Source: Streptomyces sp. NBC_00236
GTDB lineage: Bacteria > Actinomycetota > Actinomycetes > Streptomycetales > Streptomycetaceae
DNA length: 64,000 nt
Direction: 5' to 3'
NCBI RefSeq assembly: GCF_036195045.1
Contig: NZ_CP108100.1
Span: 1,860,001 to 1,924,000 of the forward strand
The position numbers and the translations under genes are program-made. This document shows, piece by piece, positions 1 through 8,143 of the stretch; the stretch's first letter is position 1, and every line of letters begins with the position of its first letter. The notes beneath the pieces were generated by a model. It made no database searches. It was not told where the DNA came from and worked only from the letters and a program-made list of their open reading frames with translations.

Positions 1-873
1 GGCCGAGTCGGAGGCGTCCGGGGTGCAGACGGGGAAGATCCGGTCCAGCTGCGCCTCGCCGAAGAGGCTGGAGGCGAGCTGGGACTCGCGGGCCTTCATC
101 CAGTTGCGGTTGCCCTTGACCGTGTTGATCTCGCCGTTGTGCGCGACGAAGCGGTACGGGTGGGCGAGCGGCCAGCTCGGGAAGGTGTTGGTGGAGAAGC
201 GGGAGTGGACCAGCGCGACCGTGGTGGCGAAACGGCGGTCGGAGAGGTCCGGGAAGAACGGCTCCAGCTGCCCGGTGGTGAGCATGCCCTTGTAGACGAT
301 CGTGCGGGCGGAGAGCGACGGGAAGTAGACCCCGGTCTCACGCTCGGCGCGCTTGCGCAGCACGAACGCCTTGCGGTCCAGGACGATGCCGGTGCTCTCG
401 CCGTCCGCGACGAAGAGCTGGCGGAACTCGGGCATGGTGGCGCGGGCGCCGTTGCCGAGGATGTCGGGGGTGACCGGGACCTCGCGCCAGCCGAGGACCT
501 TGAGGCCTTCTTCGGCGGCGATCTTCTCGAGGTTGCGGACGGCCTCGGTGGAGTCGTCCGCGGGCAGGAAGGCGATGCCGACGGCGTAGGCGCCGGCATC
601 GGGGAGCTCGAAGCCGACCTCTTCGCGCAGGAAGGCGTCCGGGACCTGGAGCAGGATTCCGGCACCGTCACCGGAGTCGGGCTCGGATCCGGTGGCTCCG
701 CGGTGTTCGAGGTTGCGCAGTACGGTCAGCGCCTGCTCGACCAGCTCGTGGCCGGCCACACCGGTCAGAGTGGCTACGAACCCCACGCCACAGGCGTCGT
801 GCTCGTTGCGGGGGTCGTACATCCCCTGCTGGGCGGGGCGACCGTCCATGGGCGACCAGGCGTCGGTGCGCAT
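1..873 (-). CDS. gltB: Glutamate synthase large subunit, N-terminal part (cut by window edge)
   Basis: Only the first 291 codons are present; the gene runs off the left edge. The reading begins MRTDAWSPMDGRPAQQ and continues to DACGVGFVA, so Cys28 is the class II glutamine amidotransferase nucleophile exposed after removal of a short propeptide, as in GltB proteins. Later stretches (RNLEHRGATGSEPDSGDGAG, ALVHSRFSTNTFPSWPLAHP, VAHNGEINTVKGNRNWM) are hallmark GltB glutaminase-domain sequences. The family transfers the glutamine amide nitrogen to 2-oxoglutarate to make two glutamates; the synthase domain and gltD lie outside the window. GGGAG five bases before the ATG supports this start. Confidence 0.96.
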   Translation of the reverse strand, partial: MRTDAWSPMDGRPAQQGMYDPRNEHDACGVGFVATLTGVAGHELVEQALTVLRNLEHRGATGSEPDSGDGAGILLQVPDAFLREEVGFELPDAGAYAVGIAFLPADDSTEAVRNLEKIAAEEGLKVLGWREVPVTPDILGNGARATMPEFRQLFVADGESTGIVLDRKAFVLRKRAERETGVYFPSLSARTIVYKGMLTTGQLEPFFPDLSDRRFATTVALVHSRFSTNTFPSWPLAHPYRFVAHNGEINTVKGNRNWMKARESQLASSLFGEAQLDRIFPVCTPDASDSA

Positions 874-1235
874 CGGCTCTCCCGTCGTCGTCGTGGCATT
901 TTCAGTGCCGAGGGACGACGTTGGCCCTCTGCGAAATTTCGTGCAGATTACATGATGGGACGCTTCTCAAAAAGCGGATAGCTCGTTCCAACATACGGAC
1001 ACCGTCGTGACGGTGAAGTGGGTCGCAGTCGGAGGATCGGCGCCCGGGAGACCACAGAGAGCAGGCGTCGTTGCCTGCGGTGTCTACGGCTCATGCCCGG
1101 CGGCAAAGGAAACGAAACCGCCGGGTAACGACTACTTATGTGTAGCCCTGCATAGAGTCTCATTTTACGTCGCGTACGACCGATCCGCCCAGTGGCGGTG
1201 GTCAGGACGTACGTCACACAGGTGGCGTACGCGTT
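874..1235 (-). promoter_or_regulatory. Upstream region of gltB with candidate regulatory motifs
   Basis: This gene-free stretch precedes gltB and has no credible ORF. On the minus strand a TAATCT candidate -10 (plus positions 945-950) lies about 70 bases before the gltB start, without a good -35. A perfect palindrome CGAAATTTCG (932-941) would sit at or near the start point. Further up, GAAAC-n6-GTAAC at 1114-1129 resembles two adjacent half-boxes of the GlnR consensus described for actinomycetes, but the full four-box array is absent. The assignment is by inspection only. Confidence 0.35.
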
Positions 1236-1269
1236 ACGGCCACGTGCACCGGAGGGTGTACGTGGCCGT
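1236..1269 (-). terminator. Hairpin terminator after the VIT-type gene
   Basis: A 15-bp stem with one mismatch (ACGGCCACGTGCACC pairing with GGTGTACGTGGCCGT) and a GGAG loop. It lies 23 bases past the stop of the VIT-type gene and far upstream of gltB, so it probably ends that transcript. No U-tract, as is usual in Streptomyces. Confidence 0.6.
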
Positions 1270-1291
1270 GGACGGTACCGGACGCGGGTTC

Positions 1292-2026
1292 TCAGCCTCC
1301 GACGGCGACCCCGAACAGGGCGCCCAGGCCGTAGGTGATCGCGGCGGCGGCGCCACCGAGCACCAGCTGGCGCAGTCCGCTGAACCACCAGCTGCGGGCC
1401 GTGACCCGGGCGACGACCGCTCCGCAGCCGAACAGTCCGGCCAGGGCGAGCAGCACGGCGGGCCACATCGCGTCCGCACCGAGCAGATACGGCAGTACGG
1501 GCAGCAGCGCGCCCAGCGCGAAGGCGCCGAAGGAGGACACGGCGGCGACGAGGGGCGACGGCAGGTCGCCCGGGTCGATGCCGAGTTCCTCGCGGGCATG
1601 GATCTCCAGGGCCTGCTCGGGGTCGCGCGACAGCTGCCGGGCGACCTCGCGGGCGAGGCCGGGCTCGACGCCGCGGGACTCGTAGAGCTCGGCGAGCTCC
1701 CGTTCCTCGTCCTTGGGGTGCTTGCGCAGCTCCCGCCGCTCGACGTCGAGCTCGGCCTCGACGAGCTCGCGCTGCGAGGCGACGGAGGTGTACTCGCCGG
1801 CCGCCATCGAGAAGGCGCCCGCGGCCAGACCGGCCAGGCCGGTGATCACGATCGTGCGGTGCGAGACGTCCCCGCCCGCGACACCGGTCATCAGGGCGAG
1901 GTTCGAGACGAGCCCGTCCATCGCACCGAACACCGCCGGACGCAGCCATCCGCCGTTCACGTCACGGTGGGTGTGGTTGTCCCGGTGCGCCTCGTGCAGT
2001 ACGGCGTCGGTCTCGATGATGGACAC
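1292..2026 (-). CDS. VIT1/CCC1-family metal transporter
   Basis: A 244-aa membrane protein starting at a GTG (VSIIETDAVLHEAH) with GAAGGGGAG just upstream; the frame stays open another 30 codons but without a better ribosome site. The segment GWLRPAVFGAMDGLVSNLAL opens the first membrane helix typical of VIT1/CCC1 proteins. AAGAFSMAAGEYTSVASQRE follows, and then a charged Glu-rich cytosolic stretch (residues about 90-150) like the extra domain of bacterial CCC1-type members. Two to three more hydrophobic helices complete the protein. The family exports or sequesters Fe(II)/Mn(II). The specific ion is not readable here. It is transcribed divergently from the ADP-ribosylglycohydrolase operon across a long dyad. 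Confidence 0.85.
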   Translation of the reverse strand: MSIIETDAVLHEAHRDNHTHRDVNGGWLRPAVFGAMDGLVSNLALMTGVAGGDVSHRTIVITGLAGLAAGAFSMAAGEYTSVASQRELVEAELDVERRELRKHPKDEERELAELYESRGVEPGLAREVARQLSRDPEQALEIHAREELGIDPGDLPSPLVAAVSSFGAFALGALLPVLPYLLGADAMWPAVLLALAGLFGCGAVVARVTARSWWFSGLRQLVLGGAAAAITYGLGALFGVAVGG

Positions 2027-2110
2027 AGCTCTCCCCTTCTCCGGCAGCGGAATTCGTACGCTCCGCCCCGCTCGACACCCTCGAAAGTACGCACGAAAAA
2101 TGGCTCCCGC

Positions 2111-2170
2111 CAGCAAGGCAGGCCGTACTTACCACCCTGCGTAACCAGGTAGGTACGCCTTGCCTTGCTG
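2111..2170. promoter_or_regulatory. 60-bp interrupted dyad between divergent transcription units
   Basis: Two 23-base arms (2111-2133 and 2148-2170) are inverted repeats with three mismatches, separated by 14 bases. Both arms begin or end with CAGCAAGGCA or its complement and carry a CGTAC core. The element lies 85 bases upstream of the VIT-type gene and about 120 bases upstream of the ADP-ribosylglycohydrolase operon, so it may be an operator controlling one or both. TAGGTACGCCTTGCCT in the right arm loosely recalls DtxR/IdeR-type iron boxes, which would suit a metal transporter, but only about 11 of 19 positions match. Confidence 0.55.
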
Positions 2171-2289
2171 TCCGAAGGCCGTCATCCGAGTGGCCCTTTT
2201 GTGGGGATAACCGGCCTCTGTCGTGGCTCCGCGTGGCACAGATCCCACAGGGACGAGAACTGGCTCGGTACGAGCGAAGGGTCGACGCG

Positions 2290-3447
2290 ATGGAGCGAGG
2301 CGCAGGAAATCCGGCAGGGCCGCGGACGAACGGCGCGCGGGCAGCGGTACGCGGGGCTCCCGAACCGGCCGCTGCGGCACCGGGCGGCCTCGGTGACCGG
2401 GCCAGGGGTGCGCTGCTGGGTCTCGCGGTCGGCGATGCGCTGGGCGCCCCCGCGGAGAACATGCGGCCCTCCGAGATCCGCCGCCGCTGGGGCCGCATCG
2501 AGGGCTTCGTGAGCGACGACCCGGCGGGCACGGACGACACCGAGTACGCGATCTTCTCCGGGCTGCTGCTGGCCCGGCACGGCTCGGCGCTGACCGTCAC
2601 GCATGTCGAGCGGGCCTGGCACCTGTGGATCGCCGATCTGGACGAGGGGCCGTTCCGGGGTGCCGGTTTCAGCGAGCGCGGCACGCTGGAGAACCTGCGC
2701 CGGGGGCTGGCCGCCCCGATCTCCGCCCAGCACCGGCACGCCTGGAGCGACGGCCTGGCGATGCGGGCGGCCCCCTTCGGCGTCTTCGCGGCGGGCCGGC
2801 CCACCGAGGCGGCGCGGCTGGTCGCGGTGGACGGCCGGGTCAGCCATGAGGGCGAGGGCATCTACGGCGGCCAGGCGGTGGCGGCCGGGGTGGCGGCCGC
2901 GATGACGGGGGCCGGGGTCACCTCCGTGATCGCCGCCGCGCTCTCCGTCGTACCGATGGACTCGTGGACGGCGCGTTCGCTGCGGCGGGCGGTGACGGCG
3001 GCGCAGCGCCCGTATCCCGACCGGCTGACGAGGGAACGGGCGGTGCGCTCGGCCGTCGTCGTCGGCGGATATCCGTGGACGGACCTGGCCCCGGAGGCGG
3101 TGGGCCTGGCCTTCGGCGCGTTCGCGGCGGCGCGCGGCGACTTCCGTACGGCGGTGCTGATGGCGGTCAACATGGGCCGCGACGCCGATACGACAGCCGC
3201 GGTGGCGGGGGCCCTGGCCGGAGCGCTGCACGGGGCGTCCGCCATCCCGCGCCCCTGGGCGGACGCGATCGGACCGGTCCGCGGCAGCTGCCTCCCGTCG
3301 ATGCGCGGCTACCACGTCCTGGACATCGCGGAACTGCTCACCCCGGACGAGACGGAGGAACGGGGCGGGGACGGGCCTCCCCCGCCACCGTCCACGGATG
3401 CGGAGTCGGATGCCGCCCCCGCCACCGCAACGGTGGTGGGGCGATGA
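2290..3447 (+). CDS. ADP-ribosylglycohydrolase family protein 1
   Basis: A 385-aa protein of the ARH/DraG fold. GALLGLAVGDALGAPAE opens the domain, DDTE (residues 82-85) supplies the N-terminal metal aspartates and GRDADTTAA (from residue 296) the C-terminal ones, so the two-metal site looks intact. Family members hydrolyse N- or O-glycosidic bonds to ADP-ribose or related ribosides; the substrate here is unknown. The start with GAAGGG eight bases upstream is preferred over an in-frame GTG at 2233. A Pro/Ala-rich tail of about 40 residues follows the domain. First gene of a coupled operon; its TGA overlaps the next ATG. Confidence 0.88.
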   Translation: MERGAGNPAGPRTNGARAAVRGAPEPAAAAPGGLGDRARGALLGLAVGDALGAPAENMRPSEIRRRWGRIEGFVSDDPAGTDDTEYAIFSGLLLARHGSALTVTHVERAWHLWIADLDEGPFRGAGFSERGTLENLRRGLAAPISAQHRHAWSDGLAMRAAPFGVFAAGRPTEAARLVAVDGRVSHEGEGIYGGQAVAAGVAAAMTGAGVTSVIAAALSVVPMDSWTARSLRRAVTAAQRPYPDRLTRERAVRSAVVVGGYPWTDLAPEAVGLAFGAFAAARGDFRTAVLMAVNMGRDADTTAAVAGALAGALHGASAIPRPWADAIGPVRGSCLPSMRGYHVLDIAELLTPDETEERGGDGPPPPPSTDAESDAAPATATVVGR

Positions 3448-4727
3448 CCACGGCCAGGGACACCCCGCGAACCGAGGCACGAACCGAAGCCGGCCCCGGA
3501 GCCGCGCGGCCGCGCACACCGCGCCGGGCCCGTATCGAGGGGCTGCTGCTCGGGCTGGCCGCCGGGGACGCCGCCGGGTGGCCTGCCGCGCGGCACCGGG
3601 CGGCCCGGATGCCGGAGTGGACCCGGCGCCTGACCCGCGAGCTCGACACCTTCGCCGAGCAGAACGCGACCACCACGCTGCCCGTCCCCATCGCGCTCAA
3701 CCAGCCGCCCGAGCCCCTGCGGCTCGGCCCGTCCGACGACGCCGAATGGGCGGCGTTCGCCGCCGGGACCATCCTCACCTCCGCGGCGGGTGCGCTGCAG
3801 GGCCTGCCCGCGGCTCGCCGGATGCGGGCCGCCGTGGACGCCGCCTGGAACGCGCTGGCAGCCGAGGTCGCCGCCGCGGCCGCCCGGGCACCCGAGGTCG
3901 AGTCGGCGGTCCTCCCGCTGCGGGCCCGGATCTCGGTCCGGGCCGGGCTCGGCAACCTCGCCGCCGGTCTCCGCCCGCCCGCCACGGGGCACGACAACCC
4001 GCACTACTTCGACGACGCGGCGTGTGTGCGGGCCGCCGTGCTGGCCGTCGTGCACCCGGGCGATCCCGGGGCCGCGGCCGACCTCGCGGAGTTCGACGCG
4101 CGCTACACCCAGGACGGCGACGGGGTGCACGGTGCGCGGGCGATGGCCGCCGCGATCGCCGAGGCGCTCGGCGGCGCGGACGTGGACACCGCGGTGAACG
4201 CCGCGCTCGCCCAGCTCCCCGAGGGCACCGAGATCGCCCGCAACGCCGCCCACGCGGTCCGCATCGCCCGCGACTTCGCCGGCGAGCGGGCCGGTGCGTT
4301 CGCCCTCGTACCGGTGCTGGAGCATCAGATCGTCGACCATGTCTACAGCTACGGGATCGCCGCGGCCGAAACGGTCCCCGTCGCCCTCGCCCTGGCCACC
4401 GCGGCGCGGGGCGACATCGCGCAGGCCGTGCCGTCGGCGGCCTGTCTGTCCCGGGTCGCCGACTCGGCCCCCGCCCTGGCCGGTGCGCTCACCGGTGCGC
4501 TGGGCTCGATCACCACCGTGCCCGACGGCTGGCGCGAGGCGTGCCGCACCCTGGCGGGGTGCGCGCTGCCCCGTTTCGCGGGGACGGATCTGATCGAACT
4601 CGCCGGGCTGCTGGCAGACACGGAACCAGCACCCTCGGGTGGACAATTCGGACATGACATCCACAGCGCCCCTGGCGCCCACGAGGTCCGCACCCCCCAC
4701 GACGCCCGCGGCGCCCACCCTCGATGA
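3444..4727 (+). CDS. ADP-ribosylglycohydrolase-like protein 2, altered metal site
   Basis: A 427-aa ARH-fold paralogue overlapping gene 1 by ATGA. GLLLGLAAGDAAGWPAA (residues 34-50) matches the fold's first motif and DDAEW (98-102) the first metal pair. Where the paralogues have GRDxDT or GGWDTD, this one has SRVADS (336-341), so the first C-terminal metal aspartate is Val338. It may bind one metal, be catalytically dead and act as a partner subunit, or use another chemistry. A Thr/Arg-rich leader and a disordered tail flank the domain. The last 74 bases overlap the next gene. Confidence 0.8.
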   Translation: MTTARDTPRTEARTEAGPGAARPRTPRRARIEGLLLGLAAGDAAGWPAARHRAARMPEWTRRLTRELDTFAEQNATTTLPVPIALNQPPEPLRLGPSDDAEWAAFAAGTILTSAAGALQGLPAARRMRAAVDAAWNALAAEVAAAAARAPEVESAVLPLRARISVRAGLGNLAAGLRPPATGHDNPHYFDDAACVRAAVLAVVHPGDPGAAADLAEFDARYTQDGDGVHGARAMAAAIAEALGGADVDTAVNAALAQLPEGTEIARNAAHAVRIARDFAGERAGAFALVPVLEHQIVDHVYSYGIAAAETVPVALALATAARGDIAQAVPSAACLSRVADSAPALAGALTGALGSITTVPDGWREACRTLAGCALPRFAGTDLIELAGLLADTEPAPSGGQFGHDIHSAPGAHEVRTPHDARGAHPR

Positions 4728-5856
4728 ACGGATCGCGGGCGCGCTCGTCGGCGCCGCCGTCGGCGACGCGCTCGGCGGTCCGGTCGAGGGCTACGCCCCG
4801 GAGCAGATCGTGGCGCGCCACGGCGGGCGGATCACCGGCGTGGTCGGTCCGTGGGACGGCGACGACTGGCGTACCGCCCGCCCCATCGCGCCGTACCACA
4901 AGGGCGACGGGCACGTCACCGACGACACCTTGATGACCCATGCGCTGGTACGCGTGTACGGGAAGGTCCGCGACCACCTCGACGCGTACGCCGTCGCCGA
5001 CCACCTCGTGCCGGAGCTGATCTCGAACCCCCGCTGGATTCCGGAACTGGAGGCGGAGGCGCTGCCGCTGCAGCGGATCTTCCTCGCCGAGAAGTGGATC
5101 GTCGCCCGGCTGCACTACGGCCATGTCGACCCGCGTGAGGCGGGCACCGGGAACATCGTGAACTGCGGTGCGGCGATGTACATGGCGCCCGTCGGCCTGG
5201 TGAACGCGGCCCATCCGCAGGCCGCGTACGCCGAGGCGCTGGATGTGGCGGGCGCCCATCAGTCGTCGTACGGGCGGGAGGCCGCGGGAGTCTTCGCGGC
5301 TGCCGTCGCCGCGGCCTGCCTTCCGGGGGCGACGCCCGCGAGCGTGGTCGAGACGTGTCTGTCGCTCGCCAAGGACGGCACCCGGGCCGCGATCGACGCG
5401 GTCTGTGAAACGGCGGTCGGACACCGGGACTTCGAGTCGGCGCTCGTCCCGCTGCGGGAGGCCGTCGCCCCCTTCGACACGGTCGGCCCCGACTACCGCG
5501 CCCCCTCGCTCGGCGCCCGCCGCCCGTCCCGGCTGCACGCCATCGAGGAACTCCCCGTCGCGCTCGGGATGCTGCTGGTCGCGGACGGGGACTACCGGCA
5601 GACGGTCCTCGGCTCGGTCAACTACGGGCGGGACTGCGACTCGATCGCCACGATGGGCGGCGCGATCGCGGGCGCGCTGCACGGCGAACGGGCGGTCCCG
5701 GCCGACTGGGCGACGACGGTCGGCGAGGCCAGCCGGCTCGACCTGCACGCCCCGGCCCGCGTCCTGACCGAGGTCGCCCGCGAGGTGTTCGCCCACGACA
5801 CGGCCCGCCGCCGCGCCCACGAGGCGGCCTTCGCCACGCCGGCGGCCCGGCCATGA
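4654..5856 (+). CDS. ADP-ribosylglycohydrolase family protein 3
   Basis: A 400-aa paralogue with GALVGAAVGDALGGPVEG near the N-terminus, TDDTLM (metal aspartates D90 and D91) and YGRDCDSIATMGGA (D327 and D329), so the dinuclear metal site is complete. The ATG at 4654 is used here; an in-frame GTG at 4639 is an alternative. Either start lies inside the end of gene 2, so translation is probably coupled. A hydrolytic glycosidase is expected from family knowledge; the substrate is unknown. The stop overlaps the next ATG (ATGA). Confidence 0.87.
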   Translation: MTSTAPLAPTRSAPPTTPAAPTLDERIAGALVGAAVGDALGGPVEGYAPEQIVARHGGRITGVVGPWDGDDWRTARPIAPYHKGDGHVTDDTLMTHALVRVYGKVRDHLDAYAVADHLVPELISNPRWIPELEAEALPLQRIFLAEKWIVARLHYGHVDPREAGTGNIVNCGAAMYMAPVGLVNAAHPQAAYAEALDVAGAHQSSYGREAAGVFAAAVAAACLPGATPASVVETCLSLAKDGTRAAIDAVCETAVGHRDFESALVPLREAVAPFDTVGPDYRAPSLGARRPSRLHAIEELPVALGMLLVADGDYRQTVLGSVNYGRDCDSIATMGGAIAGALHGERAVPADWATTVGEASRLDLHAPARVLTEVAREVFAHDTARRRAHEAAFATPAARP

Positions 5857-7262
5857 CGACGACGCTGCGGGCCACCTGGGTCCAGCCCGAGGACCTCGTC
5901 GGGCACGAGTTGCGGCAGGCGGCCGAGGACGGGCGGGACGTCCGGGACATCGAACGCCGGTGGTACGAGGCCGGCGGCTCGCCGGCCCCGGACCGCGCGG
6001 GCGCCTCGGCTCCCCCGGCCCCGCCCGGGCTGCGCGCGGTCGCCGCACATCTGCTGGACGAACTGGCCCTGCTTGATTCGCCGCTGGCCGACGACGAACC
6101 GACCGACCTCGACGCGATCCGGGACGCCTGCCCGCAGTGGCCGCACCCGCGCAACGGGCCGGCCGCCGTGGACCGCGAGCGGCTGCACGCGGCCTGGCTG
6201 GGCCGCGCCGCCGGCTGTCTGCTCGGCAAGCCGGTCGAGAAGCTGCCGCTTGAGGGCATCCGCGCCCTGGCCCGGGCCACCGGCAACTGGCCGCTGAGCA
6301 CCTGGTTCACCGCCCGCGGCGTGCCCCCGGCACTGGCCGCCACCTACCCCTGGAACCGTCGCTCGGCGCCCACCTCGCTGGCCGAGAACATCGACGGGAT
6401 GCCCGAGGACGACGACCTCAACTACCCGTTGCTCACCGTGCTGTTGCTCCAGCGGTACGGCAGTTCCTTCAGCACCGCCGATCTCGCCAGGCTCTGGCTG
6501 GAGGAGCTCCCGGCGGGCCGGACGTTCACCGCCGAGCGCGTCGCGTACCGCAATCTGCTCGACGGCCTCGAACCGCCGGACACCGCCCGTCACCGCAATC
6601 CGTTCCGGGAGTGGATCGGGGCGCAGATCCGTGCCGACGTCCACGGCTGGACCCATCCCGGTGACCCCGGCGCGGCGGCGGAACAGGCGCATCGCGACGC
6701 GGTCCTCACCCACACCGGGAACGGTGTGTACGGCGCGATGTTCACCGCGGCGGCGCTCGCGGAGGCGGCCGGGGGCGAGGCCGATGTGCACGGGTGCCTC
6801 GCCGCCGGCCTGCGCGTGGTGCCGCCGGGTTCGCGGTTCGCGCAGGCCGTACGGGACGGTATCGCCACGGCCCGCGGGGAGGCCCGTTTCGATACGGTCG
6901 TCGACCGGCTGCACACGGCGTACGGCAGGTATCACTGGGTACATGTGCTGCCCAACGCGGCTCTGCTCGCCGCCGCCCTCACCCATGCCGACGGCGACTT
7001 CACCGGCTCGATCTGCCGTGCGGTGTCCGGCGGCTGGGACACCGACTCCAACGGGGCGACCGCCGGTTCGCTCGCCGGCCTGCTGGCCGGGCGGCCGGAC
7101 GCGCTGCCCGACCGGTGGACCACCCCGCTGAAGAACCGGCTCGCCACGTCCGTCCCCGGTTTCGACTCGGTCGGCTTCGACACCCTCGCCGACCTGACCC
7201 ACCGGCTCACCCGGCTCACCCGGCTCACCCGGCTCACCCACGAGGAGGCACTCCGCCCATGA
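5853..7262 (+). CDS. ADP-ribosylglycohydrolase family protein 4
   Basis: A 469-aa, more divergent paralogue. About 110 N-terminal residues of unrecognised sequence precede the ARH core, which opens with WLGRAAGCLLGKPVEKLP, the variant first motif of the larger ARH-like proteins. EDDDLNYPLL (residues 185-194) and SGGWDTDSNGATAGS (D396 and D398) provide metal aspartates. The C-terminus carries a short tandem RLT repeat from near-identical CGGCTCACC units (about 7203-7238), which could vary in number between strains. Overlaps both neighbours by ATGA. The function is inferred from the fold only. Confidence 0.85.
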   Translation: MTTTLRATWVQPEDLVGHELRQAAEDGRDVRDIERRWYEAGGSPAPDRAGASAPPAPPGLRAVAAHLLDELALLDSPLADDEPTDLDAIRDACPQWPHPRNGPAAVDRERLHAAWLGRAAGCLLGKPVEKLPLEGIRALARATGNWPLSTWFTARGVPPALAATYPWNRRSAPTSLAENIDGMPEDDDLNYPLLTVLLLQRYGSSFSTADLARLWLEELPAGRTFTAERVAYRNLLDGLEPPDTARHRNPFREWIGAQIRADVHGWTHPGDPGAAAEQAHRDAVLTHTGNGVYGAMFTAAALAEAAGGEADVHGCLAAGLRVVPPGSRFAQAVRDGIATARGEARFDTVVDRLHTAYGRYHWVHVLPNAALLAAALTHADGDFTGSICRAVSGGWDTDSNGATAGSLAGLLAGRPDALPDRWTTPLKNRLATSVPGFDSVGFDTLADLTHRLTRLTRLTRLTHEEALRP

Positions 7263-8143
7263 CCAAAGTCGCGGTGCTCGGCAGCACCAATATGGATCTT
7301 GTGGCCTACGTCGACCGGGCTCCGGAACGCGGGGAGACCGTCACCGGGCGGGAGTTCCGCACGATTCCCGGCGGCAAGGGCGCCAACCAGGCCGTCGCCG
7401 CCGCCCGCGCGGGCGGCGACGTGATGATGATCGGCGCGGTCGGCGACGACGAGTACGGCGCCCGGATGCGGGAGAACCTGGAGCACTCCGGAGTCGACAC
7501 CGATCTCCTGCACACCGCGGAGGGGCCGAGTGGCACCGCGCACATCGTGGTCGATGCCAAGGGGTCCAACGCGATCGTCGTCATCCCCGGCGCCAACGGC
7601 ACCGTCACCGCACTCGGCCCGGGTGAGATCGCCGCCATCGCCGAGGCCGATCTGCTGCTGCTCCAACTGGAACTGCCGCTGACCGCCGTGATCGAGGGGG
7701 CACGGGCCGGTCACGCCCAGGGGGTGCGGACGGTCCTCACCCCGTCCCCCGTACAGGAACTGCCCGCCGAACTCCTCGACTGTGTCGACCTGCTGATCGC
7801 CAATGAGCACGAGGCGGCCGAACTGTCGGGGCACGCCGAACCGCACGCGGCGGCCGAGATCCTGCTCGGTCAGGTGCCCGCGCTCGTCATCACACTCGGT
7901 TCGAAGGGCTGCCTGTACGCGGCACGGGGCAGCCAGACCGTCCACTTCCCGGCCCCCGAGGTGACCTCCGTCGACACCACCGGCGCCGGTGACACGTTCG
8001 CCGGCACGCTCGCCGTGGCGCTCGGCGAGGGACGGCCGGTGCCGCAGGCCATCGCCTGGGCCTCGTCGGCCGCCGCGCTCTGCGTCCAGAAACCGGGCGC
8101 CTCGATCTCCATGCCGTACCGCAGCGAAATCGACGCCGCATGA
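7259..8143 (+). CDS. PfkB-family carbohydrate kinase, ribokinase type
   Basis: A 294-aa kinase. GGKGANQAVAAAR (residues 38-50) is the PfkB signature that binds the sugar, and DTTGAGDTFAGTLAVALG (from residue 239) holds the anion hole and catalytic base Asp245. N-terminal VAVLGSTNMDLVAYVDRAP and GAVGDDEYGARM fit ribokinases closely. It most likely phosphorylates ribose or a similar sugar. Its place directly after four predicted ribosyl-hydrolases suggests it captures the released sugar, but that link is inference. The symbol rbsK is withheld because no ribose transporter adjoins it. ATGA overlaps on both sides. Confidence 0.87.
   Translation: MTKVAVLGSTNMDLVAYVDRAPERGETVTGREFRTIPGGKGANQAVAAARAGGDVMMIGAVGDDEYGARMRENLEHSGVDTDLLHTAEGPSGTAHIVVDAKGSNAIVVIPGANGTVTALGPGEIAAIAEADLLLLQLELPLTAVIEGARAGHAQGVRTVLTPSPVQELPAELLDCVDLLIANEHEAAELSGHAEPHAAAEILLGQVPALVITLGSKGCLYAARGSQTVHFPAPEVTSVDTTGAGDTFAGTLAVALGEGRPVPQAIAWASSAAALCVQKPGASISMPYRSEIDAA

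Noticed and set aside
2964..3443. N-terminal extension of ARH paralogue 2 reading through paralogue 1
   Set aside because: The extra residues are an out-of-frame shadow of gene 1; the ATGA overlap at 3444 gives a proper start.
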